Shown here: in pieces, positions 21,293 through 32,861 of the stretch
Layout: each line of letters starts with the position of its first letter
Numbering within the stretch: position 1 is the stretch's first letter
Assembly (NCBI GenBank): GCA_015039465.1
Contig: MU129989.1
Coordinates: 60,157 to 93,495 of the forward strand
Origin: Phlegmacium glaucopus
Lineage: Eukaryota > Basidiomycota > Agaricomycetes > Agaricales > Cortinariaceae
Reading direction: 5' to 3'
Length of the DNA: 33,339 nucleotides
Program-made: the position numbers and the translations under genes
Notes under the pieces: generated by a model
The model's database searches: none
What the model saw: the letters and a program-made list of their open reading frames with translations, nothing else
What the model was told of the DNA's origin: nothing

Positions 21293-22273
21293 TTCTATCT
21301 ACACAAAGGTCTTGTTGACGTTTGACTTTGAGTCAAGGGGCCGATATAAATCATTCTCGATCACCATACCTTGAGAAAGCCATGTTATTCAAATGTGCTA
21401 GAGGCTGATCAAAGAGATATAGTTTTCACCGACGTAGAAATAAAGCAAACCGAAATCGGCAAGATCAATCTCGTCCTCGTCCAGTCAGACGCAGATGTTT
21501 TTTTTATAGTTATTTTGGTGCCAACAACATTTTCTCTTCCTAAGGCAAATTGAGCATTTGATGTACTGGCAATGCCAGTACAGTTTGTTTCATTTCGTTA
21601 TTTCGGCTGGATCCTCCCGTGAAGCACGCTACGTTGGTGATAGCATTGAATATTTCGCTTAAAAACAAAGCTATGCGAATTTCGCCCAATGCCCCTGTTT
21701 TTATGGGATTCTATGGGAATTACCCATGTGGATGTGGGCGCTTAATAGATTTCTTTTCACGGAAGCATCAACTACAGATTAGATAAGAGGCCAGTGTCGT
21801 GGGGTCCTGTAACATTTCAATCGAACCATTGACCCTCTCTCATCAGTTCAGAACCAACATGAGACGTAAACGTACAACCCATGCAAAGGAATTTTTATAC
21901 GTGCGAGCCATATCAATGCATTCAATATCGTAGAATTAGCTTATAGATGACGACGGACACATGAAATATACACGGACACATGAAATATACACGATGTAGC
22001 AAAACTGTAGTGCACATCAAGTTTCGGGAAAAAAAAGACACGCATCATGATTCATCGAGCAGAGGACGAAAAAAAAGGAGGTTATATAAGCATGGGAACG
22101 ACGCGACAAAAAAACAGATAAGAAAAGGGAGACAGAGTATTAATGAGCAGATACAGGAAGGAAAAAAACATGCATGCTGATCACGAAGCACATGTTGATG
22201 GAAAAAAGAGGAAAACATGATTAGATGAATACACAATATTCAGATCAAAAAAGCAAGAAGACAAAGAGGAAAC
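21293..22273. other. Intergenic region between convergent genes
   Basis: No gene supported. It contains a perfect hairpin at 21563-21581 (GTACTGGC, loop AAT, GCCAGTAC) and a 19-bp direct duplication at about 21954-21991 (ACGGACACATGAAATATAC twice). It lies downstream of both flanking genes, so it carries their 3' ends. Confidence 0.5.
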
Positions 22274-24730
22274 TCAGAGGGTGAGCCTGTCGGTGTGACC
22301 TTTCTCGCTCTTCCCGTCACCCGGAATATCTTCCAGCTACAAAAAGTCAATAGATTTTGAGAACGCATACTTGGAGGAAAGAAAGCCCAGCTTACTTGAT
22401 CGAGATCGAGGAGACATTCGCCAATGATCTTCACAGCTTCTTTCAAATCCTCATCAGAAATGACGAGCGGAGGCGCAAAACGCACGCTAGAAAAAAAGGA
22501 GAAACGAGATCAGGAAACAATCCCAAATCCAACAAGAAAGAGAAAGGGAAACAAACATATTAACGTGCGTCGGCTTGGCCAACACGCCTCTGCTCTTCAA
22601 AAGCAAACAAAATTGCCACGCCGTTCTTCCTTTGAGACTCTTCGTTTCATCGATTACCACGGCGTTTAACAGTCCTCTTCCTCGTACTTCTGCTACCAGC
22701 GGGTTGTTAAGTTCACGGATGGCTGAGCGGAAGTATTCGCCTAGTCTCATCGAACGCTCAGCGAGACGTTCATCAACAAGGACAGAGAGCGCAGTCATGG
22801 CTACCGCGCAGCCGAGTGGATTACTATACAAAAATATGACGAGAAGTGAGATGAATGTAATGTAAGAGGGGAATAAAACATACCCTCCATAGGTACTCCC
22901 ATGCTCGCCTGGTCTGATGCAGAGCATAATGTCTTTGTCAGCCAAGACGGCAGAGACGGGGTACACTATTAAGATCGTCAGATTTGACTCGCGTGAAGGT
23001 ACGAAGAACCACTGACCACCCCCCGAAAGAGCTTTGCCTAGAAGAACAATGTCCGGTCTGATATTATCATATTCACATGCGAGCATCTTGCCCGTTCGAC
23101 ACAAGCCCTAAAGAAGAGAGTCAGATCTCATAGGGTACATTTGAAAAGGGGAAAAGACCAACTGTTTGAATTTCATCGCAAATGAGCAGCACATTATGCT
23201 TCTTGCATAGCGCTGCTACTCCACGCAGGTAACCTTCAGGAGGGACCACAATCCTAAAAAAACAAGCAGAATAAGTTCCCCATCTTGTAAAAATATCGCG
23301 CATATATTTTAGCGACAAGTTGGCAAAATGACATACCCTGCTTCGCCCTGAATGGGCTCTACCAAAAAAGCAGCCACGTTCTCTCCATAAAGGTCCAAAG
23401 CCTTTTCAAGGTCCTTTAATACGCCATAGCGGATTACTCGTGTGTCGCCTTCTTCGTCTACGTACGTCGGTCCTACGCCTTCAAGATAAGGACCAAAACC
23501 TCCCCTACTCTCTGGATCAGTGCTCATGCTAAGTCGAGAAAAAGAAGCCAATAAGTAACGCAAACCATAAGTAAAATTAAGAAAGGCACCTGATAATGCC
23601 GAGGGTCCTTCCGTGAAAGTTGCCTTCTACGCTCAACACTATTGCTTTACCCTCGGGAACGCCTTTCTTCATGTATGCCCACTTCCTCGAGAGCTTGACA
23701 GCAGTCTCGACAGCTTCAGCGCCAGTGTTCATTGGTAGGACCATGTCGTACCTGAACATCTGGGTGATCTGCTTAGCGAAGCGGCCAAAGACGCTATTGT
23801 AGAACGCTCGAGAGGAAAGCGTGAGCTTCTGTGCTTGCTCCACGAGCGTAGCGATGATGCGAGGGTGACAATGGCCCTGATAATCGACATCAGTAATGGG
23901 GAAGTATAGTAGAAAGGTGAAGAACTGAACCTGGTTCACTGCACTAAATAAAAATAAGAAATAAGAATAGGAATAACATAATCTGTCACAGGGAGAATAG
24001 ATGGCTTACGAATAAGCAGAGAGCATATCGATATATTGTCGGCCTTCTGGGTCCCATACGCTAAACAAAAAAAAACACATCAACGTTCTGATGGGATCGC
24101 TACAATGGCAGAAAGGACTCACATAGCACCCTTGGCAGACTCGAATACAACCGGAAGGGGGTGATAACTGGGGAATAAATAGCAAAAAAGACGCAGATTA
24201 GCCATGTTGTTTGGGTATAAAAGGACGAAGCATGCAAAAGTAGAAGAAGATTAATCGTCCCACTCTGTCAACCACCACCACCGCCAACGAACAACAACTT
24301 CCCTTGGTTCTTCTGTCCTTCCTCAAGGTTTTTTTTGTTCTGGTTGTGCGCTTTCCTGCCTTGCAAAAGGTTAAAAAAAACCTTCCGCGGAATAGATATA
24401 GATATGGTTACAACGACTGACTTCTCTCTGGCGATGGGTTTATTTTTACATGATGGCTAATGATGTAGGAGAGTAAAATAGGGGAATGTTGGAGGGAGTG
24501 GGTATACGTGAGAGGGTAATCGCGGGCTACAAACAGCCTCCTCCCAAAAAAAAAAAATTAACAAAAGAACAAACTCACTTGTGGGCTCCATGCTCATGTT
24601 CGAGGTGGATTACTTCAGCTGACGACACTCGTGGTTTCACAGTCGCTGAGCCATTCTTACTGACAGGAGATTTGGTATTGGCTGGTGCGGTGTAGCCACT
24701 GCTCCCTGCGTTAGAAGCTGTTGGGGACAT
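22274..24730 (-). CDS. CAR2: Ornithine aminotransferase
   Basis: PLP-dependent class-III aminotransferase that converts ornithine and 2-oxoglutarate to glutamate semialdehyde and glutamate in arginine breakdown. The spliced model has 12 exons and 474 residues: 24730-24579, 24167-24123, 24060-24010, 23943-23931, 23876-23590, 23528-23337, 23253-23163, 23107-23017, 22965-22884, 22823-22557, 22486-22396, 22336-22274. One exon is only 13 nt. Signatures in order are [70 protein letters not shown] (Asp273), [12 protein letters not shown] (PLP lysine Lys302), [28 protein letters not shown] and VRFAPPLVI. The length is near the fungal norm with a ~45-residue N-terminal extension. No clear targeting signal is seen, which fits the cytosolic enzyme of fungi. 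The symbol follows yeast CAR2. All key residues are present, so it is probably functional. Confidence 0.95.
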
Positions 24731-24803
24731 TGTTTATTTATTTAATCGTTGTGGATGGGAGTTCTGGATGATGGGTGTATTGGAATGGAATAGTGACCGA
24801 TCA

Positions 24804-24810
24804 TTTTATA
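24804..24810 (-). promoter_or_regulatory. TATA box for ornithine aminotransferase
   Basis: On the minus strand TATAAAA lies about 75 bp upstream of the ATG at 24730, followed by an AT-rich leader. Confidence 0.45.
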
Positions 24811-25826
24811 GGCGGAAAAGTATCCACCGGGATCGGACTGCATCTCATGTTCCGCCCGTCGTCGTCGGTTACTATATCCCGATATGGTGCTCCTACACAT
24901 GCACATGCACACGGACACATCCCAAAAGCTTGAACTCAGATCCACCAATCAGTATTACTAGTCACCTGGGACGAAAAAGGTGCGATTCATTACGAATGGA
25001 TAATGCATAGTCAAGGTGTGTAGAAAACGAATAACCAAAAGATATAATATAATAAGATCTTGTCTCCAGATAGGTTGAACAGAAAAAGGCATGAAGGAAC
25101 CAAAAATATAGTCTTCAAACCATCATGCATAAGATTCAGTCACGGCCCAACAAAACGAGGCGTGTGCCTCATCTCGGTTAGCTTATCGCAACTCTTCTGG
25201 CCAGTCTGCCCGCTTCCGCCATCGTCCTTCACTGTCAAACCTGGGGTTAACAGGGTACATCAGACCATCACTCTGGCCGCGGCCAACTGGAACTAAAAAA
25301 AAAAAAGAGGCAGACGACCAAGAGGTTAGCAATCGTTATCACTTATCATCAGAAAGGGAAGTTGAAAAGATCCCGGACAAGCAACAGGAACACCTAGCCT
25401 CTTTACAAGAGATAAGGAGGGGATAAGGAGGATCTCGTATTGATGCTGCTAACCCACGATTGAATCGTAACGCGTCGTACACGCTTGCTATAGAAAAGGC
25501 AAAGACAGAAATAAGGTAGAAGGTTTTTCACCCTGCCCCAACCCTCGAGTTCCTTACGGGACCAATATGGAGCCGCAAACAGATGCACCCCGAAAAGAAG
25601 AGATGGAAGATAAAAGTGTAAATAAAGGGATGTGAACGAAAAGAAGTGTCTCCGAGCCTCAAACGTAAACACGTCCTCGAGGGAGAAAAAAGAAACCAAT
25701 GGACAACCATTAAACATAAATTTGGCCGAGCAATTCACATCCCATATCAAAGTCACACACCAACCAAAAAAAGAGATCAAGTCCATAGGCAGAAAAAGAT
25801 AGTTCAATCTCCATATAGGAGGTCGT
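24811..25826. other. Spacer between ornithine aminotransferase and DHHC genes
   Basis: Contains the ornithine aminotransferase promoter side and the 3' flank of the DHHC gene. A 157-residue minus frame at 25403-25876 has no recognisable domain and is probably untranslated sequence. Confidence 0.4.
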
Positions 25827-28000
25827 TTATCTATAGCTTGGGCGTCCAAAGAAGACAAACCCAACGACACTGACACTCCTATTGAAAATAGGACAATAGA
25901 ACAAAGGCCAAGGGATCCAGAGCAGGCGAAGTCGAAGAAGAAAGACCCCTGGGATTCCGCGGGGGCGAGATCATAGAGCCCAATAGATAGGAGAAAAACG
26001 GAGGAGAAAAAAAGAAAGTCAACTCACAAATCCATCCTAACCACCAGCTACCCATAACATCTGTCCACTCTGCATGTTGATCCCCCCTCCACCAGATATT
26101 GCCTTCCGTCGATAACGCACCCCAATCCTCATCCCACTCCCGCAGTTTTCGCGTCTTGGCACTGTGAGTCATTAGAGCAGAAGAAGGTCAGCGAGGAATT
26201 CGGCAAAAATAGAAAGCTACTCCAATGTGAAAAAGAATACACAAAGGAACAGGGAAGGAAAAAAGTGGAAGTGAACTCACCCAAATTCCCACCACGCGTA
26301 TACCTTCCCTAGCAGCCTCTTCTCTCGCATCTGCATCGTCTGCATCTGCAGTGTCTCCACGGTCGTCATACCCGTCAAGATCATTTGCACATGGGTTATC
26401 ACCAGTGTAAATGTAAATATTAGAAATAAACCAGCCCTAATATATGCGCACGAATGTTCATCAGACTAGAACGTGGGAGGGACGATTAGAGAATACGTAC
26501 AGGGCGATAATTACTAACTCTTGGGGATCCAAGGTCCCAGCTCCATTCGTTGCGTTAATGCGTATCACGAATGCTAATAGGGTCGCGAATACAAAAGAAG
26601 TGAAAACTACTGTGGCTTGGCAAAAATGAACGAAGAACTGTAAAATCAATCAATCAAAAATAGAACAAGCGATGAGCATAGTCTCACCATACCTTGTGAT
26701 TCCGGGCTCCCACACATTGGCCTATCCCTGCAAATCGATAACATCAAGGAACTGAAAAAGTAGCCACACGGTTCGAATGAAACTTACAAGGACAGTGATG
26801 ATCATATTTCAACACGCACTGAATGTCGAAGGAAAAAAACCATGAGAAAGCACGAAAATGACATATAACGTAACCAACACCCACTGTCCCACAAGATCGA
26901 CAATGATGAGCCCTATACGGCTTCACGAATTCCTCACGCAGACAATATCGGTGCACAGGCTGTAGAACAGCAGTCGTTGGAGGTTGACGGTCTACATGCA
27001 GCTCTTGCATGCGTGCTTCCCTCCGTTGCGTTTTTCGCAAGCGTTTATCTGACTGAAACACAGGGGTAGTAGCATTGGTAGTCGAAGCCACCGGTGGATT
27101 TTTTTGTAGTTTGAGCTTATGTCCAAATGTGACTTTGATTTCCCCCTGAGGTGAAGAGGAAACAGCGGTGTTGGATGACAATGCTGGCCCAAGTGTATTT
27201 GACCGTGGGGTTTCCGAAGTAAGGAGTGTGGTTGATGGTTTTTGGGTAACATTCACCGAAGGGTTGCTTTTTGGATCTAGAACGTCAACATTGGCCCTTG
27301 GATTAGATCCAACAACTCCCCCGGCGATACTCCCATCTCTCTTCATTAAGTCTTCATATGAAGGTCCTGCGAGCCCTCTTTCTAAGTTCTGCTGCTGAGA
27401 AATGCGCCGTTCGCGGGGTCCCAACTCCATGTCGGTATCAGGGTTATGTGTAAAGCTGGTAGAGTGCCACGACTGGTGTAAGGGAACATTGGCCGGAACG
27501 AGGGGTCTATCCGAGCTTGAAACATACTATTCGATGTGTATGAGCTATTCAGTTGTGTTAAGAGAGCAAGAGGGGGTGCATACATCTCTCGCATATCCTG
27601 GGGCCGTGATTATCGCCTAGATTGTGAAAGTTGGAGAGCATTATTATGGTAAATAAGAACACGGAACCCACTTTAATGTACGCCCATACCATCCACAGAT
27701 ACAGCACAGCAAAAACCACAAGAAGGGCAACTATCCTTGGGGCCTCAACATGGGAAATAAACAGGATTATGACCACTCACCGCCTGTACCTCTACCTGCA
27801 CCTGCGCCGCTCCTCCTCTTGATCATCGGCACGCAGAGACGGCCAATGTATACATATCCTGCATATCCCATGATACCCAGGGTAATGACAACCATGAATT
27901 TCCGAACAACCCATGGTTGGGCTGAGTTTCGATTTTCCCTTTTCTCATGTACGGATGTTGCTGCTTGCTCGATAACACCACAACACTTTCCTTGTGCCAT
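25827..28000 (-). CDS. DHHC-type protein S-palmitoyltransferase
   Basis: Membrane enzyme that attaches palmitate to cysteines of target proteins through a DHHC cysteine-rich domain. The model (about 522 residues) has exons 28000-27781, 27730-27672, 27616-27584, 27526-26885, 26818-26788, 26727-26693, 26637-26501, 26436-26281, 26161-26028 and a doubtful last exon 25948-25827. Two membrane helices come first (FMVVITLGIMGYAGYVYI and VALLVVFAVLYLWMVW), then ITAPGYARD. A long polar insert of ~170 residues follows. The core is HHCRSCGTCVLKYDHHCPW (catalytic DHHC at residues 324-327) and IGQCVGARNHKFF. Two further helices follow, then the TTVE motif (MTTVETLQM). The tail has NIWWRGDQHAEW. The C-terminus beyond WWLGWI is uncertain. 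It is divergent from the thymidylate kinase gene, 158 bp away. The yeast orthologue (PFA family) cannot be assigned by eye. Confidence 0.9.
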
Positions 28001-28158
28001 GGACTATGGTTGGGAATCGAGGGTCCTCAACAAGTTACAACTTTGCGGCTGTCCAGAGTCCAAGTTTGGTCCAAAGCGGCGAACGAACAGAGTAATATTC
28101 GGCACATTACATAAAAGATTGGCACAACCCTATCTTGTGATATCTCAGGACTTGGAAA
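28001..28158. promoter_or_regulatory. Divergent promoter between DHHC and thymidylate kinase genes
   Basis: Only 158 bp separate the two start codons, so the region must serve both genes. I see no canonical TATA box in a fixed position for either side. Confidence 0.45.
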
Positions 28159-28971
28159 ATGTCCCCAAGAGCCCCGTTCATTGTCATTGAAGGATTAGAT
28201 CGCTCAGGAAAAACCACCCAAACCCATAGACTTCATGAATCTCTGAAAGATAATGGAGTAGAAACAAAATTGATTAAATTTCCAGGTAAGCATTTTGGTT
28301 AGAAATTATGCGAATCAAAAGAAACTTCGCTTCCGTCACCTTGTTTTCAGGTAGAGCCTACTGACTTTTTAAGTTTAGATAGAACGACTGCGATCGGAAA
28401 GATGATTGACGCGTATCTACGCTCAACATCAGAACTAGATGATCATGCTATTCATCTCCTCTTCTCTGCTAATCGCTGGGAGCTTGCGTGAGAGTATTTC
28501 TTAGTTTACCTGGAAAGGTGCTAATGCTGTGGTATCAAAAGCCCTGCAATGGAGAAACTATTAAATGCCGGGACGGCTATAATATGTGATCGATATGCGT
28601 TCTCCGGAATTGCATTTTCAGCGGCGAAAGTAACTGCCAATGGCGACCCTTTACTCTCTTTTGAATGGTGTAAGAGTCCAGATATCGGTCTTCCTGCACC
28701 TGATCTCGTGATTTTCCTCGATATCACGCCTGAGAAAGCGAAGGAGCGCGGTGGTTATGGGGAAGAACGCTACGAAAAGGAGGAGATGCAAAAGCGAGTG
28801 AGGGAGATTTTTCATCGGATCGAATCGGAGATGGTTGACGAAGTTGGTACTCGATGGGTAACAATTGATGCAGGAGGAGACCGAGATGCTGTTGCAAAGG
28901 ATGTTTGGACATTGGTTGAGACTCTCCTTACAAAAGGCGTTGAAGGTCCTGTACATAAATTATGGAAATGA
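28159..28971 (+). CDS. CDC8: Thymidylate (dTMP) kinase
   Basis: Phosphorylates dTMP to dTDP with ATP, an essential step of dTTP synthesis. The model has three exons (28159-28285, 28379-28487, 28542-28971) and 221 residues, the usual length. The P-loop is GLDRSGKT at residues 12-19. The second signature includes [15 protein letters not shown] with the DRY motif at 95-97. [11 protein letters not shown] precedes the lid segment [11 protein letters not shown] at about 147-157. The Arg in the P-loop (DRSGKT) matches the eukaryotic type. Exon 2 holds [14 protein letters not shown], the usual dTMP-side region. All motifs are intact. The symbol follows yeast CDC8. Confidence 0.95.
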
Positions 28972-29024
28972 GGTGGCTGTGCAATGGCAGCCCTTTCCTT
29001 GCTCACAGCGTTTTCAAGTTTTTG

Positions 29025-31888
29025 ATGAAAATTGCCGTCACAGGCGTTTTGTCGCCAAAAACTTCAGCTTTAACATTCGTCTTTGGAAAACGGCCATTTA
29101 CTTTTCGAAACATACACCAGGCAGCTGCATCTGCATTGACATCCACAGATGCTCCTAAATTTGATCCACTTACACCGGTGTCAAATGAACGGTATGCAAT
29201 CATTTACATCTCTTATAATCACCCATCTTTACATTTGGTATAAGGGTTCGACACCTTGAAAGAGTGAAGGGGAGCTTGGGTGTAAGAACGAGCGGGGCAG
29301 TCAGTCAAGCTGCTGTAGGCTTAGTTAAGGAGCTTGAGCGACGCGTTGAGGCTCTGGATGAAACTATACAAGCTGAGGTGGGGGGCTTATCTACTGTTCG
29401 TCGACAAAGTTGATTTCATAATCCCAGGAATCCGCATCTCAAGCTCCGTATTATGCTGAAGAGGAGCTCATGGCAATTTACCAAGACGTTCTCGTCGTAC
29501 CTGTACCACAATCAGAACTGCCCAATAAAGCAGAACTTGAAGCCATTCAACAAGCAGAAGCCGAAGAGGATCAACGTGTCCTTGTATCTCTCGAGGACCG
29601 ACTCTGTGACCCATCCGCAGACACCCGATCTCAAAATCCGGAATCCAAATCAACTCCTCATCGTATTCTCGTCAGAGCTCATGAAATTGTCTCTCGTGTT
29701 GAGGCCACTAGAAACCTTGCTCTGAGCACTGAGGAGTTTGCCAACACTACACCCAACTTTTTGCCGATCAGTATTTTGTCAATACGTGAATGCCAGGCGC
29801 TGGTTCGAGCTAGCGTGAGTTTCATCATCTTTCTCGTGTTGTTAAACTTGCTCGGGTGTTGATGACCACCCAGCTGAAAGCGAAGGATGGGCAAGCAGCC
29901 GAACTTGCGTTGGAAATAATGAAGGTACGACTTCTTTCGCTGTTTACTTTGACATTTATTCTATAACTACTTTTTGTGTAGAGAACCGGCCTGCCCTTAC
30001 CCGAAGGTGCCGTGACGAATATCTTGAAACTTTACACCTTTTCGGGCAATTCAATAGCGGCAGACGAACTACTGACAAAATTTCTCAGTCCGTACAAATA
30101 GCCCTATCTTGGTTTTTTTCTTGCCTAACTAACACTTCTATACTATTCAGAAACTCCTACTGACGAACAGCGCCATCTCCATGTTCTGGCTCACCTCAAT
30201 GGAACCCTACTCGACACACTTCCAACATCCGCCTTGGAACTTCTTCATCGCTATGAAGGCCAAAACGCTCCGGCCCCCATGCAGACATACACTTCTGTTA
30301 TCACATCTCTATTTTCCCGTCCATCCTCACTAGCACGCGCACAAGGCTTGGATATCTTTGCTCACATGCGATACGTGGCACACCCAAAACCTGACGTCCT
30401 TCTCTACACACTGATGATTCGCGCATGTGCTTCTCCGGTTAACACACGTTATTCTTCTGAACCAGAAAAAGCCCTCGATTTATGGACGGAGATGACCCAG
30501 GACCAAAAGATCCAACCAACTGTTGGGTCGTATAACGCCATCATTCTGGCTTGTGCCAGATCGGGCACGAAAACTTATGTCAATGAAGCATTGAGGCTAG
30601 CGAGGCAGATGTTGGATTCACATCGTGATGCTCAAGGTTTTCCGGCGTTCAGGCCAGACCGTAAGACGTTCTGTGCTCTTCTGGAAGGTGCAAAGAGGAT
30701 TGGAGATCTAGGACGAGCTAGATGGATATTGGCGGAAATGGTCAGGGGACAAGGTGTTAAAGCGAAGGAGGAGGAGGAGGATACGGAGAAAGATGAGCAG
30801 GTAGAGATTGATGAAGAGGTGATGATGCATATGTTCCATGCGTATGCAGCTTATCGTCCCCCGTTCCAACGAGCGGCGACAAAATTGTTGGAGGAAAAAC
30901 CGGCACTTCAGCAGCAACAGCAACAGCCGGAGTCTCAGCCAACTACCACCAGTCCACCCATCGAGGCAGAGGATGCCCCTTCTTTTGCCCACATGCCACC
31001 TCAAAGCCATTCAGAAGTCATCCGAGAAGTTAAAGTTCTCTTCCAACGCATCGTTGAAGATCGTAACAGCACCGACTCCACATCCACTCCCACACCTTCC
31101 CTCCCCTTTTCCGAACGAAAATTCAAAAGCGTTGACATCACTACACGTCTCATCGCTTCCTATCTTTCTATTTTCTACCGACATGCCTCTTTAGAAACCT
31201 CTCGAGCGCTTTTTTGGAAGATTTTCGAGGAACATGGAGTGGTTAGGAGTTTGAGGGCGTACGTTGAAGCTCTAGAACGGTGTGCGAATGCCAGGAAAGG
31301 GGCGGAAAGGGCGGTTGCTTTGAAGTTTGCGGACGAGCTATGGATAAAGTGGCTTGAGACGGAACAAGCATGGAAGACGACTCACAACGTGAAACGAAGT
31401 GATCCAAGATTGATCGAACGCGCCCATGTAGCTATGGTCCGCTTATTAGCTGTGTAAGTTCGCTGCCATATCGGATTTTTTTTTTTTTCAGTGCTAATTA
31501 AAAAATATCCAAAAATAGATCTGATGAAACGGACAGAGCAATGGACCATCTCAAAGCATTTGCAGCACAATACCCACCCAACGACGTCCGTACACCAACT
31601 CCCAAGACAATTCTTCGTTCTACACGAACCGCATTAGTGGGTTCACGACCTTTAGTACGCATGACTTCCGAAACAGAGGTTCCGGACGACCATGTCCCTC
31701 CTTTATTGATGTTCCGCGATATCGAGGTGCTGCACCATCGGTTGACGGATGAAGGCAGGATTAAGGATATTGGATATGTGACGTGGTTGTGTAAGGCTTA
31801 TGAATGGGCTTTGAGGGTTAGGAGGGATGCGGCTGTCAAGGCGAAAGTTCCACAGGTTGAGGAAAAGCAGGTTGACAGTCTGAACTGA
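29025..31888 (+). CDS. Pentatricopeptide-repeat (PPR) protein, probably mitochondrial
   Basis: Predicted 838-residue RNA-binding PPR protein with seven exons: 29025-29191, 29245-29377, 29428-29814, 29874-29924, 29982-30087, 30151-31453, 31519-31888. All junctions are GT-AG and in phase. The first ~40 residues (MKIAVTGVLSPKTSALTFVF...) lack acidic residues and are rich in S, T, K and R, which fits a mitochondrial presequence. PPR-like helical pairs are clearest in the long exon: TYTSVITSLF, DVLLYTLMIRACA, EKALDLWTEM, VGSYNAIILACAR and DRKTFCALLEGAKRIGDLG. An acidic run (KEEEEDTEKDEQVEID) and a polyglutamine-containing linker separate the repeats from the C-terminal helical part. Basidiomycete relatives are often annotated as CCM1-like mitochondrial RNA-processing factors; that role is inferred. 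An in-frame ATG at 28962 overlaps the preceding gene, and I prefer 29025. Confidence 0.85.
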
Positions 31889-32308
31889 ACAAATGGAATG
31901 GGGGTTCCGAGAGGATTTGGTCCTACTGTCTTCCACCGGCATTGACCGTTCTGAACACCCACTCAATGCTTAATGAAAATCATATAATAGGCGTCCTTCG
32001 CAGGTCATATATTTCTTTTTATCAATATAATTGTTGTATCATAATACAAGTCATATCAGGCCATTCATTTACTTGCGAAGCAGCAACCTGGAACGTTCTG
32101 AGGTTTGTGTGCCATTCTCAGTGATACTTTGTAAAGAAATAAACGACAGGGGAGCGGGCGATGAAAAGATTTTAGCAAAGAAAAAAAAAAGGTCACTACC
32201 TTACTACACAATACACAACGAAAAAAGCAAAACAAAAAAAAAGAGAAAAAAAAAGTTCGAAAAGCGAACAAATATGAAAATGTGATTAAAAAGAGAGAAA
32301 GAAGTATT
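31889..32308. other. 3' flank of the PPR gene, A-rich
   Basis: No gene supported. A-rich runs (about 32178-32290) lie just before the terminus of a transposon-derived segment. Confidence 0.5.
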
Positions 32309-32530
32309 ATATTGGTGGTGGGCAATGCCTGTTACGGATTTGGCAGTGTTATGTCACGTCACACTTCCAAATGCGTGACAAAGTGTGAAACACTTGAAAC
32401 ATAGCTTACTCACTGAGTTCTGCTCTGTTTTGGGTGATCTTTTTTGTATTATAAATGTATAATAGCATCATATGAACATGTAGTGAATTGTATTTATCAT
32501 AAAAAATGGTAATTATATGGTAAAATTAGC
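32309..32530. mobile_element. Transposon terminal region (inverted match to 3846-4066)
   Basis: Begins TGGTGGTGGGCAATG and matches the complement of 3846-4066. It includes the palindrome-like AAGTGTTTCACACTTTGTCA in inverse form. The adjoining minus-strand frame ends at 32531, so this is probably the 3' end of the element that encodes it. Confidence 0.65.
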
Positions 32531-32861
32531 TCAATTGTCTGATTCATCATCTTCTGACTCCCAAGCAAAGTCTTCCCCAGTATCATCTTCTATCTCCATT
32601 GTAGGAGCCCACTCCCCTTGCCTGTATAATTGAATTGAATCCATCAGGGCTTTTCTAATGTCATCCACCTTGGTACTTGTATTTATTTTCTTCAGATTTG
32701 GTGCTCCAGCAAGCTTGAATATTTTCAATTGCTTCTTCAGAGCTAGGCCTTTCAAATCTGCAAAAGTGATTCTTTTGAGGTTGATTTTGACTTCAGCTGC
32801 CCATTCTTCATCCTTCTGCCTTCTCTCTTTAGTTTTGGCCCTGGTGGCTGCTTGTTGTTTA
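32531..32861 (-). pseudogene. C-terminal fragment of a transposon-borne protein
   Basis: An open minus-strand frame enters from the 32862 junction and ends at 32531, about 110 residues. It is lysine-rich and helical at first (RAKTKERRQKDEEW), then FADLKGLALKKQLKIFKLAG, then an acidic end (EDDTGEDFAWESEDDESDN). The middle resembles short SAP-like or helical tails that occur at the ends of Agaricomycete transposon proteins; that link is inference. The N-terminal part is missing because repeat R4 begins at 32862. Confidence 0.5.

Noticed and set aside
21980..22180. Lysine/arginine-rich plus frame
   Set aside because: Low-complexity A-rich intergenic sequence downstream of two convergent genes, with no conserved feature.
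25403..25876. 157-residue minus-strand frame downstream of the DHHC gene
   Set aside because: It has no domain, an unusual composition and overlaps the possible last DHHC exon in another frame. Probably untranslated sequence.
30708..31010. Minus-strand frame rich in leucine and arginine
   Set aside because: It is the antisense of the acidic and glutamine-rich segment of the PPR gene.
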